Shown here in pieces: positions 10,084 to 21,983 of a DNA stretch of 64,000 nt. The stretch is from Acanthosepion pharaonis (taxonomy: Eukaryota > Mollusca > Cephalopoda > Sepiida > Sepiidae): positions 481,501 through 545,500 of the forward strand of contig CAHIKZ030000392.1 of the NCBI GenBank assembly GCA_903632075.3. The letters are read 5' to 3'. Position 1 is the stretch's first letter; the number at the start of each line of letters is the position of its first letter. The position numbers and the translations under genes were made by a program. The notes beneath the pieces were generated by a model that ran no database searches, was not told where the DNA came from, and saw only the letters and a program-made list of their open reading frames with translations.

Positions 10084-12191
10084 AAACTTTTGTATGTTTA
10101 CAACATTTCTTTCTGATGGAGTATTCTTAATAAGTCTTTTTTTTGTGCTTAATGTTTATCATGCCTATTGTATAAAATAAACAAAGATAGATGCTAATAT
10201 TTTACTGGTGATGATTCTGTTTCTTTGTCCAGTACCCAAAGTGCACTCTCTTTTTTTTAAAAAAAAAAAAAAGTCTACAATTGAATAGATTTACAGCAAG
10301 TAAACGAGTTTCAAAATAATTGAAGAGCCAATTTATTCTCACCTCTACACTCATCATTTACGATAAATTATCACTCAGTGGTTAGACCAATAAAATGTTG
10401 GGTTCAATCCTCACTTTAGCTGAAATCATGTCAAGCATAAATATCCCACTTCAAATGTAATTTGAAAATAAATTAATAAATCTAAATAAACATGTGAATA
10501 GTGAACATTTTAACTTTTGGTGCAACATAGAAAAAAAAAATTAGCACTTATCCTTATCATACTTTATAGTTTAATCAACTTAATTTTGTATTTAACTTTT
10601 GAGATGAAGAATTGTCAATATATTTTAATTTATTCAAACTATTGTTCTCACCTTCATTGCTATGGATTTTATAATAGACAATGTTTCAGCCAAGTACTTC
10701 CTGGCCATCTTCAGGTGTCTATTTTGGCTGACATATGTTGTGTTGTCCCTTTAAAGGCAAAAAAAACCCCCAAAACAACCACCATTGATGTATCATAGTT
10801 GATATAAGTGGTGGTTAAAATGTGAGGAAATAATATACACTGGTTTAGCAGAAAGAACTGACATCACAGTGGCAAAATAACAATAATAATCAAGATATTC
10901 CATATTAACCTGAAACAATGATGATGGTATTTGTCTGAAATATTGTGTCTATAATAACAGCTGCAAGATAAGAAGTTTGAATGAATTAAACTTCATTCTA
11001 TTTATCAAAATAAAGAATAATTAATCTTATAATTGCTAATGGTATCTCTAACAAAAACTGATGGCATTATGTAAGGTTTCAAATAGCCAAGATAGCAAAT
11101 GAATAATTTAAAAGATTGTAGCAAAAGGTTAAATTAATTCTATACAAGAGCAAAGCAGCTCATTTTTAGAGGAACAATGGATGTAAAAGTTTATTAGTAA
11201 ATATTATAAACTCTTAATGAACAGGTTAATGATGTTGACAATTCAGAAGAATTGCTTTATCATTTGTAACTTGATCAGAGAACCAGAATCTTTAGTTTTA
11301 ATATAATTGGATTTTTCTTTTCTTAAAGTGTTTTATTAATTAAAGTTTTTATTTTCAAAAAAGCTTGAATCAAAAAATATTAACTCTATTATTCATACAT
11401 ATTAACTAAGTCAATATGCAGCTTCTCAACACAGACACACCCACACAAAATTCAACTCAAATTGCTTATATCCATTTTTAAAAAAAATTTTTTTTTTTTA
11501 TGTATTTTTTTAATTGTTCTGTACGTGTAACATTTTCTCAAAATTCTTGTGCAGGTAATATAACTTGCCTTTTCTTGTTTTTTCTATTTTCCTGTCGACC
11601 CAAAACAAAATCTTTCATTAAATTTGGCATTTGGACTCATGTAGATGGCACTGGTTAAACATCATTATACAAAATTTCATACATCAACATCTGTGTGGGT
11701 CATGTAATGCTAAGCATTATTATTAATTTATTTGACTCTACTTTGATTTTCTTCATCTAATCTTAGAGCAGAATGGTGGCATTTTTATTCTTTTAAATAA
11801 CCACCAAATAAAATTTCTTGTTTTTAATGACTGATCAGGATATCGTGAGGGCAAGCAAAGGAATATTCTTTAATCAGATCTGTCCTTTGGTAGCCTTGAT
11901 CAATGTTTTGGGCAAAATAGAACAATGCATTATCTGTATTGTTATAAACCGCCATAAATGACATCACAAAATTTTGGCATTTTATATGATAATGAACACC
12001 TGGCTGTCTGATGATGACCAGATATTCACTGAACAAAATTAACTACATGGGATGAAGCTCATTTCCAATGTTTACGAGAGGAATTGGTGAGAAAGATAAT
12101 ATTTACAATATATATATATATATATATACACACACGGGATTTTGTTGTGTCTGTGTGTGTATATATATTTTTTCCATCTTTGCTTTTATTA

Positions 12192-12222
<31 letters not shown>

Positions 12223-14461
12223 TGGATTGCAAAGAATTACTGATTGGAATACTGGTGACCAAGATGAAAATATCACAATTGAAAAATCTGGCAGAAGAGG
12301 AAGAAAAGGTGAACATTAGGGGCCAAGGTTCATTTAATAATGATTTTTTTTTAGTAAAAGCAAGGCCAAAATCTGTCCTCACTCTTAGAATGAAATCATA
12401 CTAAGTCTCATATGCTGGACTTGATTCAGGCCAACTATTTGTATACATGGACATGGTTTACATGAAAAGCCAATATTTTGTGTGGCCTTTAATATATAGC
12501 AGCTCCAACCTTGGTTAAAAATCTTTAAAATAAATTTAATTTATATCACTTATTGTCAACTGCAAATATTTTGTTAAATATTTTTGAGGCTTACAATGTG
12601 AATGTAGATTTAAAGTGTGTTTTACTAATAAAATTGACATGTTTGTCAAAGTGACCAAATAGTAATAAGGTTTTTCTTTTTTTAAATTCTTAACAGCTAT
12701 TTGGTTATTAAGGTTTCCGAGTTATAGTTAGGTTATCATTTTTTAAAGCTTACAGCCTCCACACACACACACACAAAAAAAAAAAAGAAGAAAAAAGTGA
12801 AAATTAACCTCTAATGAGGGAAGCACACATTCAGTGAGTCAGGTATTAGCAAAACAAAAAAAAGTGAGAGAGAGACAGACTTGCACCCACAGATAAATTA
12901 ATATCAAATACCACTTATTCATTGTATAGGGCACATTGGTGAATAGGAGATATGAAGAGAGATGGAGGGACTAAGACTGTCCCCTAAATAAAAGACAACC
13001 TTTGCTGTCTGAGGGAAAAAAAAAAAAAAAACTTTATAGGAGCAGACCATTTCTATTCTTTAGCTGTCCAGGAATGTAATGGGGGAGATTTGGGCAAATA
13101 ATTTTCAATGAAGACAATAAAGCAATAGTGGTATTGCTGGAATGTGTGTGCAACACAGGTCTTTCTATCAAGGGTTTGGGAAATAACACATTTCTACAGG
13201 GGTTTTCCTCCTCTTTACTGTATATCACATTAAAAAAAAAAGAAATAAATAAAAAAATAAACATAACCACCTCCTTTGGATTATTAAAGCAAACAACTTA
13301 ATCAGTAATAACAAGCTAGAACAAAACTATTTTTTCTTCTTTTCTTGAGGATATGTGCTTCAAGTCAAAGATAATCACATTCTCCCTGCCCATCTAAATT
13401 GAAGAAATCTAATATTCAGTTTTGGATGTATTTTAAAATTTGTTAGGGGAAAAAAAAAAATAAAAAAATAAAAAAAATAAAATAAAATAAAAAGTAAACA
13501 AATTGGTCTTTAAGTTTTTTTTGATTTTATTAAAATATAAAAAAAAAAAAAAAAAAAAAAACAAAAATTAAGGAAGGTATCATATTTGTTAACAGGAAAA
13601 CATTTATACTCAAACATAATTGAAATAAGAGATTAATACCACAGGAATATTGCTGAGGAAAGTGCATTTTGTCTGGCAATTATCTGATATTCTAAATTCT
13701 ACAATAGCACCAAAGGCCTTACTTAATGAACAAGAAGACACTTCTTTTACTCTTGATGTGAAGGGCTCTCTTCTGGCACATCATTAAAATTAATGGCTGA
13801 GGGATAGATAGTATATTTGGTAAGTGAGATTAACTAGTATAGGAAAAGACTATAGACCAGAAAATATAAGATAGACATTAACATTTGTGTTAGAAGATGC
13901 TTGTTATTACGAGGATGGGGGGTGGAGTTATTCCCACTCTCAGAAGAGTTATCAAAACAATATTGCTCAGGATAATTCCAGTAAGTTGCAATTTCAGAAG
14001 GAAACAAAATAGGCTAAAAAGGAACATTTCTTAAAGAATTTAGTCTACAACTAATGGGCTGGATTGATAAAAATATAAACAGAAGCTCCATTAGATTTAT
14101 TAGAAAGGAACATTTTAATTTCAGATGTTTGTACAGACTAATTTCTTTAGATTTGTTGTTTTATTCCCCTTTTCAGCTAAACATAAAAGACTTCAAAGGA
14201 AGGCTGGAAGATCAAATGTTATAATACAAAACAAAGTTAACAAAATCAGTCCAAACTAACCTAGTGATTAAAATATTTCATCTAAAACGATGAAATATTC
14301 AGAAATGTTTACCAATTAATGCCTACCATAAAATGAATTTGTTTTTAGTCATACATATCAGTTTACTCTATAAATCAACTAGCTCAATATTAATCTTTAT
14401 TCCATTTGAAATTCAAGGAATTCAGACATTAAAATTAATAAGGAAACAGTATTAAAAAAAT
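8181..14461. other. Long AT-rich intergenic stretch
   Basis: No gene recognised. It holds AGC/AGT trinucleotide clusters (8808-8820 and 8890-8920), a purine-rich GA tract (9085-9165), (TA)n at 9647-9663 and 12108-12128, poly-A runs at 10049-10081, 12193-12217 and 13540-13561, and a C10 run at 8532-8541. Open frames at 10517-10798 and 12059-12404 lie over low-complexity DNA and look like chance. Confidence 0.5.
10049..10081. repeat. Poly-A run
   Basis: About 33 consecutive A. It may be the tail of an old plus-strand retroinsertion, but no body was recognised upstream. Confidence 0.9.
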
Positions 14462-14712
14462 CAGTGTTGTGGTGTAATGGATATCAGCTCGGAGTGATTT
14501 GGAATTCTACTAGAGTTCATTAGATTGACTTATGCACAAATATCCTTGGGAAAGGTATGAATCCATCTCTTCTTCTCCCAGCTATGCGTTGAATAGCAGA
14601 ACAGACTAGGTTCTTTAGCCTTGGTTGGCAACTGCAGAAAGAAATGGCAACTTACTGTGGGGGGAAATCTGCCTCATTAGTCATGTATCAAAAGATACAT
14701 GGTCACCCAAAT
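14462..14712 (+). repeat. tRNA-derived SINE family A, best-preserved copy
   Basis: Starts GTGTTGTGGTGTAATGGATA (A-box-like TGGTGTAATGG), then an AGAGTTCATT B-box-like segment, the body CTTGGGAAAGGTATGAATCC, CTTGGTTGGCAACTGCAGAA and the tail GTCATGTATCAAAAGATACATG. Matched by the reverse-strand copy at 1262-1546. Confidence 0.82.
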
Positions 14713-16031
14713 GTGTATCAGTATGGCACTTAACTGACTGAATACTAATGAATAACTTGTTACAAAATGGGTTACTATAAATTTATATTACATCTAAAGA
14801 AATTTTTTTTATTAATTTTAGATTAATCTAAACTGAAAGTAATGAGCAGCAAGCAAAATAGTTTCTATCAACAAATTAAAGAATAAAGCCTAAAGAAAAC
14901 AGTGAAATTACCTAGGCCTTAAGAATTATTGTTTACACGATTCAATGCAATTAAAAGGTTTGCCTATGGACAGCACATCAAATATTAGAGAGAATAAGAA
15001 CTGACTATATACAAACACAAAAAAAACCCCATCTTCTATGGATTTGTGTAACAATCTTGAAATTCATATGCATAAAAATTTGATATATTTTCAATGCTCA
15101 CAAAAGCATTTTCACTAGTGTATCTACTGAGTGGATATATAATTTTAACCAAGTGTCTCTAAAGCAACTACTAAGTTTTTATCTGACCAACAGAAAAATT
15201 AACCTGCCTTTAAAAAAAAAAAAAAAGTATTTGCTATTAATTGATTATTTTGTCGGGGCAGTTAATGAATGACATGTTAACATCATTAGTCAGTGTAACC
15301 AAGACACTGGTTCTTTGTAATTGCTGTATTCTTCTTGTCCTGAATCATATGTTGTCTTTTGGGGTGGAGGGAGGAGAGAAAAGAAAAAATTCAAAATTTA
15401 TCCATTCATTTATAAAACATTTTTTTCTTTCGTTTGCAAAGAGAAAGTGAACTTTGTAGTGTTCTTACTGAAAAGTTTAGAAACTACTTATGTAAATCAA
15501 TGACAAGATCAGAGCTAAGCATTTGTCATTCTGGAACAGGTTGTGTGTATCAATATTTCAGTGTTAGTGATTTTGGCACCTCCTTATACAATTCATTTTG
15601 ATCAATATAATAAAAAGGGAGTTTTAGACAACCTATTAAGTATTAAACATTTTCTTTGATTATTTCATAACAAATTTCCATCAACTTGAAACTTAACTAT
15701 GCAAACAAAAGATAACGAAGAACTCCATGCACACCAACAAAATGGGATTATTTGGATTTATCCACTTAAAATGAATTAAATGCAAAATAATTTTAACAAC
15801 TTGCCAACTAATCCTAAAACTAATTTGTCTCAAACAAATCAAACACAGAATGCAGTGTTTATAGCACGAGAAAAAGACAAACAGTCATAATTTAAAATCA
15901 AGAAAGAGTATATTTGGATACTCAAAGCATATTTCTTGGACATTTATTAAATATAAACAAACACTGAAGTCAGTGAGCAGGTGCCCTAATTTCTAACTTT
16001 CATAGACCAGCCCATTATAAGATTAGCTGTT

Positions 16032-16032
16032 A

Positions 16033-16122
<90 letters not shown>
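16032..16122. repeat. (CA)n(TA)n(CA)n compound microsatellite
   Basis: About 90 bp of uninterrupted alternating pyrimidine/purine: CA steps, about 25 TA units, then CA units. Able to extrude cruciforms or form Z-DNA in principle. Confidence 0.97.
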
Positions 16123-17104
16123 CAAGTATTTATTTAAACAAGTTCTGTTAAATTCAACTGACAAAATTTATTTCATTTTCAAAATTAAGTTGTTGCACAT
16201 CCAGATCAAAAATATGAATAAAATTTCCGGAGTTCAGGATTTTTTATGTCTTATGTTGTTTGCGATGTGAGAATCAATGTGCATGAGTTGCACTAAATTA
16301 TCTTCTAAATAAATAAATGGCAAATTCTGTCTGTTCGTCAGTGTGTCTGAAACTCCTGTAGCTCAGGTCACACTTGCTCTACATAGACATACACCTTTTT
16401 GGAATCAGGATAATCCCATGATTGAAAATCTGTCCATCTGTTGCTTGAACATCCAGCACTGAAATTTGTGCCTGAATGAGGCAGGAATAGTTAAAAATTA
16501 AAATTTTACAAGTGAATTTATAAGTTTTTAATTTATATTGAGTTTAAAGTAACACAAAAACTTAGTGAATTTAAAAACTTTAGTTTTAAATTCAGTTTAA
16601 AATATCCCCAAAGCTTTATGAATTGAGGAATTCAATTTTATTTCTTCAAAATGCCAAGGAATCAGAGTTAAAGTGAGAAGTTTTGTGACATAAGGTTTTG
16701 AAGTTCTGTAGAATTTCTGATTTGAAGAACTCAATTTTCAGCCTTAATTGGACTTATAGCTTGAATCAGAGTTAAAGTGAAGTTTCAAAGTTCTATGGAG
16801 TGAACTGAGGAATTCAAATTTATTTCTTTAAAACTATCATCACTGTTTTCTAAGTTGGACCAGAGATCAATTTAGTTTGGGGCCAGAGGTCCAATAAGCT
16901 CTCCACAGGAGCTAGCTGAAAAGTCTGCATAGAGTGTGGCATTTAAGCTAGTATTTAATAATTGGCCAAACACAATCATAAAGAAAAATTAAACAGATCT
17001 TGTTGGTTGAATTTAAAAAAAACTTGTTTAAATTATATCATTTTTTTTAGTATAATCTCATTAGAGCCACACCAAACAAAGAACATTTGTTTAAAGCTTG
17101 AAAG

Positions 17105-17107
<3 letters not shown>

Positions 17108-17162
<55 letters not shown>
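17108..17162. repeat. (TA)n microsatellite
   Basis: About 27 uninterrupted TA units. Confidence 0.97.
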
Positions 17163-17167
<5 letters not shown>

Positions 17168-20028
17168 GAGAGATAATGCTTTTTATTTAAAAATTTAGAA
17201 CCTTAAGAGTTTGAATATTTCCTGCCTTATAGTCTCATTTTATGCAATGAGGTCAGTAATCTACGGATTGCAAATAAGCATCGATATATCAATCTTTAAA
17301 ACATATGACGTAGCAATTTAGATTACACTAGATATAAATAAACAACATATTGTCTATTTTTCTCCAACAATTGCCAAATAGCAACATTTTAAATTGAGAT
17401 TTGTTTGCCAAAGATAAAGTATAATTTAATAAAAAGTTGTGAAGCTTCAAAACTTTCAATTGCAGCTTCCTTTGTATAAAATGCTGGAAATGTATAGATT
17501 TCAATAATTTACTCAATCTTTAACTTGTGTTCAAAACAAGAACGAATATTTAAAAAAAAAGTTATATTTTCTTTTGTAATGCAAGTGTAGTTATCAAAAA
17601 AAAAAAAAAAAAAAAATTTAAAAAAATAAAAATAAATAAAATAAAATAAGAGTTAGTTATGTAAGTATGTGATAAAGCTGCAAAATTTTATTTCCTGGTT
17701 TAGAGTCTAAAATATTTTTAAAAGTACAAGACTGGGTGAATGCTTTTAATTTGATCAGAAGTTTTAGTTACCCAAAATGACTGACAAGAAACTTTAATTC
17801 AAAATTTACTTATTGTGTGTGTGTGTGTGTGTGTGTGTGAGATATAAATAAACATAGGTCCTATACCAATAGAAATCACTGGCCAATAGACTCGAGTAAC
17901 ATGTTCATTACTGCAAATTTATTAGTAGTTTTCAGTCTATATTTGCATAAATTTATTAAAAAAAATCCAATTGTAAAGAAAAATCCAATCTATTCATTTA
18001 ATGTGTTAACATCTCATTTGTGTATGGCAAATGTTTTTGAACTCTTCAAGAGAGTACACCCATTAAATTTTCTCGAAAATAAAATTTACTTTTTATGAAA
18101 GTTTCTTTCAGATAACCACATGAACTGTTGAGACAACAATTTAACATTAAATTGAAGATTTGACCTCATAGAAGAAAGGAAAAATGAGGAACATTTTTTT
18201 TTTTAACTGAACTGTTTGCTTCTCAAAAGAAACACCAACTTTATTGTACCAAATTTCAGTTGAAGATTTTAGTGGGCTGAGTCTTGAAGTTCACTAAGCC
18301 ATAGGTAAAATGCAACAAGTTATTTTCAAAAATAAACAAATTTTAAGTTTTATATAGGTTAGCAAAGTCTTTTGACTGTCAACAGAATAGAATATTCGAA
18401 AACCTTAATCACAACTCATTTTATGGTTTAAGCTTAAATAAACTAACTATTAAGAGTAAGAAACACAAATACATTTTTTTTATTATTTCTTACTTTTAAT
18501 CAAGCAACAGTGGTAAATAATATATAAAATTATATATGCATATAATTATTTGACTATAACTTGATTTTATCTTAATGTTCAAATGTACAAACAACTGTAC
18601 CAACTTAGCAATCAGTAAAGTTTCAAATCAGGACTTGATTCATTCATCTGTTTTTTTTATATATGGATTTGAGGTTTTATTTGAAATCTTACTTATTGGA
18701 TAATATATTTAGCAGTTGCTCACAATTTAAAGTGGATTAAAATAAAAACAACTGAAAAATAGAAATAGGCATATATAACTTTAAATAGAGAATAAAAATA
18801 AATTGAGTAGAATTTTCAATTTTTTACAACAAGAAGTTAAACAGGAAATATTTTAGAAATGAACATCCTAAGTTTGTTGTTTCCTGACATGTTTGAGAAA
18901 CAAAATCAAACAAAGTGTGATATAGAATTTTTTCTTTTACATAGCAAAAGCTTAGTTCATATTTTTTTTTCGCTTTATTTAGTTACACAAACAAAATTTT
19001 AAGTCACTAAATCATAGCAGAAAAATTTTCAAGCAATGAGATAGGATTGTAGTTGATTTGACTACCTGTTAAGATATATACTACAAATGCACACACTCTC
19101 ATGCATGTACACACACATACATACATACACTCACATCAAATTGGCAATTATTATTGTAACAGAAAGATTGAGTTTAATGTTTGAAGGCACTCACTCATGG
19201 TCCCAAATAATGTCAGGCATAAAACAAAACTGAAAATATTTTCCAAAATATAGAGGAAAAAATAAAGAAAGAAATGGGGACACAAATTTTATCCTCTCTC
19301 TCTCTTGTCGTGCATAAATTGAAGCAAGTGAAAGAAAATTGTTTGGCACAAGGAAAAACAAATTTTGCTTAATGTCACAAAATCAATTTCAATTAAGATT
19401 TTTTAAAATGTTGCTTGTATGAAAGTCATTCTTCATAATACACAGATTTTTCTTAATGTATGTTATTGTAATTAAATAAAGATATGTACATCAGACATTT
19501 TATAAGTTTATAACAAACTCAATTGTCTGTCTAAATAAACATTACTGTGTACACAGTACACATTTATTCACACAGTAAGTGATATTTTGAGCCTGTCTTT
19601 ATTTCGTGTTTGCCTGCAAAACAAGAAACTACACAAGCCCAATGCATGTTACAGGTATTTGATTTGTGAACAAGTCAGCACCATTCATAAAAACTCATGT
19701 GGAAGTAGATAAAAGTAAAATAGGTTTCTTTCTCCTTCACCCAAATTTATTTTCTTTTCCCACCCCCAGACATTCTTGAAGTGAACATTCATCAACATAT
19801 CAAATTAATCAATTAAATCTGAAACTAAAAAATAAATTAAAGTAGTAGTTCTATTAGTATTTAGGTTTTTATAATTGAACAGGTTAAAGACGTTTTTTTT
19901 TTTATCTTTATTTGGAAGGCTAAACCAAAAAAATGTGATCATTATAATTTTTGTTCAAGTATTGTAATTCCCGCTCATCATTTTCAAAATTTTCAACCAC
20001 TAAATTTTGAAAAATATAAGCCAATTTA

Positions 20029-20517
20029 TAAGGTACACTTTAGTTTTGAGAATTTTTCAAGAGACATTTATTTCAAAACAATACAAAACTAATCTCCTTC
20101 AAAATAGGAGCCTATGACATTAATGCTCTTGTCCCAATGCAACCACTTCCTGAAGGTCTCTTTACAGGTCTCCAAAGAGAAGGTGTCCAGGGTTTCTGTC
20201 ACAATCTCTTTCATCTCCTCCACGTCTTGAAAAAGTTAATCCATCAGCAATCTTTATAATTTCATTAGTGGTTTCTACACAAAACATGAAATGCAAAAGA
20301 CTGCTTATGAATTAATGTTTTGAGGAGGTGGGGGAGATGAAAAAGGCTGTGACAAGGACTCTGGACACCTTCATTTTGTGCAGGATACTTGAGATTCTTC
20401 AAAAAATGGATGGAGCACTAAAGTCAGAGTTCTAATTTGAAGGGGATTAGATTTTTGCATTGTTTTGAAATAAATGTTTCTTGAAAAATTTTCAAAATTT
20501 CTGAAGTGCATCTTGTA
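20029..20517. mobile_element. Foldback mariner derivative: two inverted copies of a transposase 3' end
   Basis: Left arm 20029-20232 (read on minus) and right arm 20320-20517 (read on plus) are homologous along their whole length, not only at their tips. Each encodes the same mariner transposase C terminus: the left arm reads DVEEMKEIVTETLDTFSLET and ends SYFEGD; the right arm reads EEVGEMKKAVTRTLDTF and ends FEGD. Both then run into the same UTR and TIR (TTTGAAATAAATGT-TCTTGAAAAATT). About 90 bp of spacer separates them. TA dinucleotides flank both ends. Confidence 0.85.
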
Positions 20518-21715
20518 TATGATGACTGGGGATACAAAAACCAAGATTCATTTTATTCATAAACATTAAACTAACATTTTATTGCAGAAAATTTCCACCT
20601 TTGAAAAGATAATCTTACCCAATAATCTTTGTGTAGTTGAATCAAATTTAGTGTCAAGTTTTAAATCAAATAAGCATGATAAAATACTTTTATCATTAAT
20701 GAATGGGCTTTCCAAGTGAGTGATTTTTATTTTCATTTGTATTTTGGTTCTTTAAAGATAAAAAATGTTTTTAAATGTTAGCCTACTTAATAAAATAGGT
20801 TTAGATTAGCAGTCACCAAAAATCAAGCTAAGTTTTTGTTTTTAAATTTTCTGCTTATGGAACCTGAAATTAAGTCATTCAAGCAATGAGTGTTTAATAA
20901 ATATACCATAGTTGAAAGCCAAGATGTTTGTAAGTTGAGAATGAATAAAAGAAATGATTGAATTTAATCTCAACAAATTCCAGTAATCTTCAATGTAACC
21001 AGACTGAGTGCAGCCAATATAAATATCAAGCTATGAAAGCAACTACACCTTCTAAATTCAGAAATCAAGTTTAATTGTACTTTAACATTACTTCAAATTA
21101 AGTCAGTGAAATTTTTACTTTTAAAATTTCTTTTGTTCTTTGAAGTATTTTCACAACTCCCTCCCCCACCAAAATTGTCTTCAGAAAAACAAAACTTATG
21201 TACAGCAAATGAACCACACTAGTTATAGAAATTGTTTGGATACAAAAAAATTTTATTTAACAAACCAGAACAGAAAGTCTGTCAGCACTAGAAAAAGAGC
21301 AAGTAAAAATAAGAGGTGTTGGGACCACAGAAAGGAGAAAAAGTAGCAGTTAGTTGTGTGAGCAGGGAGAATAACGAAAGGAGAGAGAGGGAAGAGAAAG
21401 AAATGAGATAAGAGAGAGAGAGAGAGAGGTGACAAAGTCAAAAGCAGGCCTTGCCACAACCTAAAATTTATATCTAGATGTGGTTTGTTTCTTTTTAATA
21501 CACATACCAGTGTATCAAACGAAAACATTTGAAATCACAACAGGTAAATTTACCCAACTTTGTGTATGTTTTTCTTTTTTTAAATTTTGTACCAAAGGAG
21601 CAATATTGAAAGGCTTCAAAAAGGAGGTGGTTGAATTTGTAGCAACAGTAGAATGTAGAATAAAAGATTGATTAGCAGTTTTAAGAAGAGGAGGAAGATG
21701 ATACACTGGAAACAT

Positions 21716-21759
<44 letters not shown>

Positions 21760-21897
21760 GGGCCAGTGTAGCACATATCAGCTGTGAAGCTGTTGGTCCT
21801 CTCACTTGTAAAAGGCTCACAGAGCCAGCTGGCAAACATTGACTATGATAGCATAGCTTCTCTTAATTGTTATTATTGATAGCTCAAATTCATTTTA
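20518..21897. other. Region downstream of kinesin-13, including its probable 3' UTR
   Basis: The kinesin transcript must continue below 21898 on the minus strand. Candidate polyadenylation signal AATAAA (reverse strand) at 21252-21257. A GA-rich tract (21377-21428) and a (TA)n run (21720-21754) lie here. No other gene seen. Confidence 0.45.
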
Positions 21898-21983
21898 TTA
21901 TTTCGTTGGGGCTCTCCAGTTTTTTATTGTCTTGCTCAAGTTCTCTTCTTCTTGCATCTCCTCACGGAAATTGGTCAGCTTCT
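21898..21983 (-). CDS. KIF2A: Kinesin-13 exon 19 (C terminus and stop)
   Basis: Encodes EKLTNFREEMQEEENLSKTI followed by KNWRAPTK and TAA. The LTNFREEMQEEE core matches KSFRAALQEEEQ at the KIF2A C terminus. An AATAAA string overlaps the stop (21894-21899) and another lies at 21252-21257; the latter would give a 3' UTR of roughly 640 nt, but the real cleavage site cannot be told from sequence alone. Confidence 0.95.

Larger units (their letters stand above)
14713..20026. other. AT-rich intergenic stretch with long microsatellites
   Basis: No gene recognised. Contains compound (TA)n(CA)n at 16032-16122, (TA)n at 17108-17162, poly-A at 17598-17616, (TG)n at 17813-17839 and a CT-rich (CTCT) tract near 19290. 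Repeated GAATTCAATTTTATTTCTTC-like phrases at 16625-16830 hint at a local, diverged tandem repeat. Confidence 0.5.

Noticed and set aside
12059..12404. Open frames of 83-107 codons on both strands
   Set aside because: They span (TA)n, (CA)n and a 25-bp poly-A run and show no protein-like composition or similarity.
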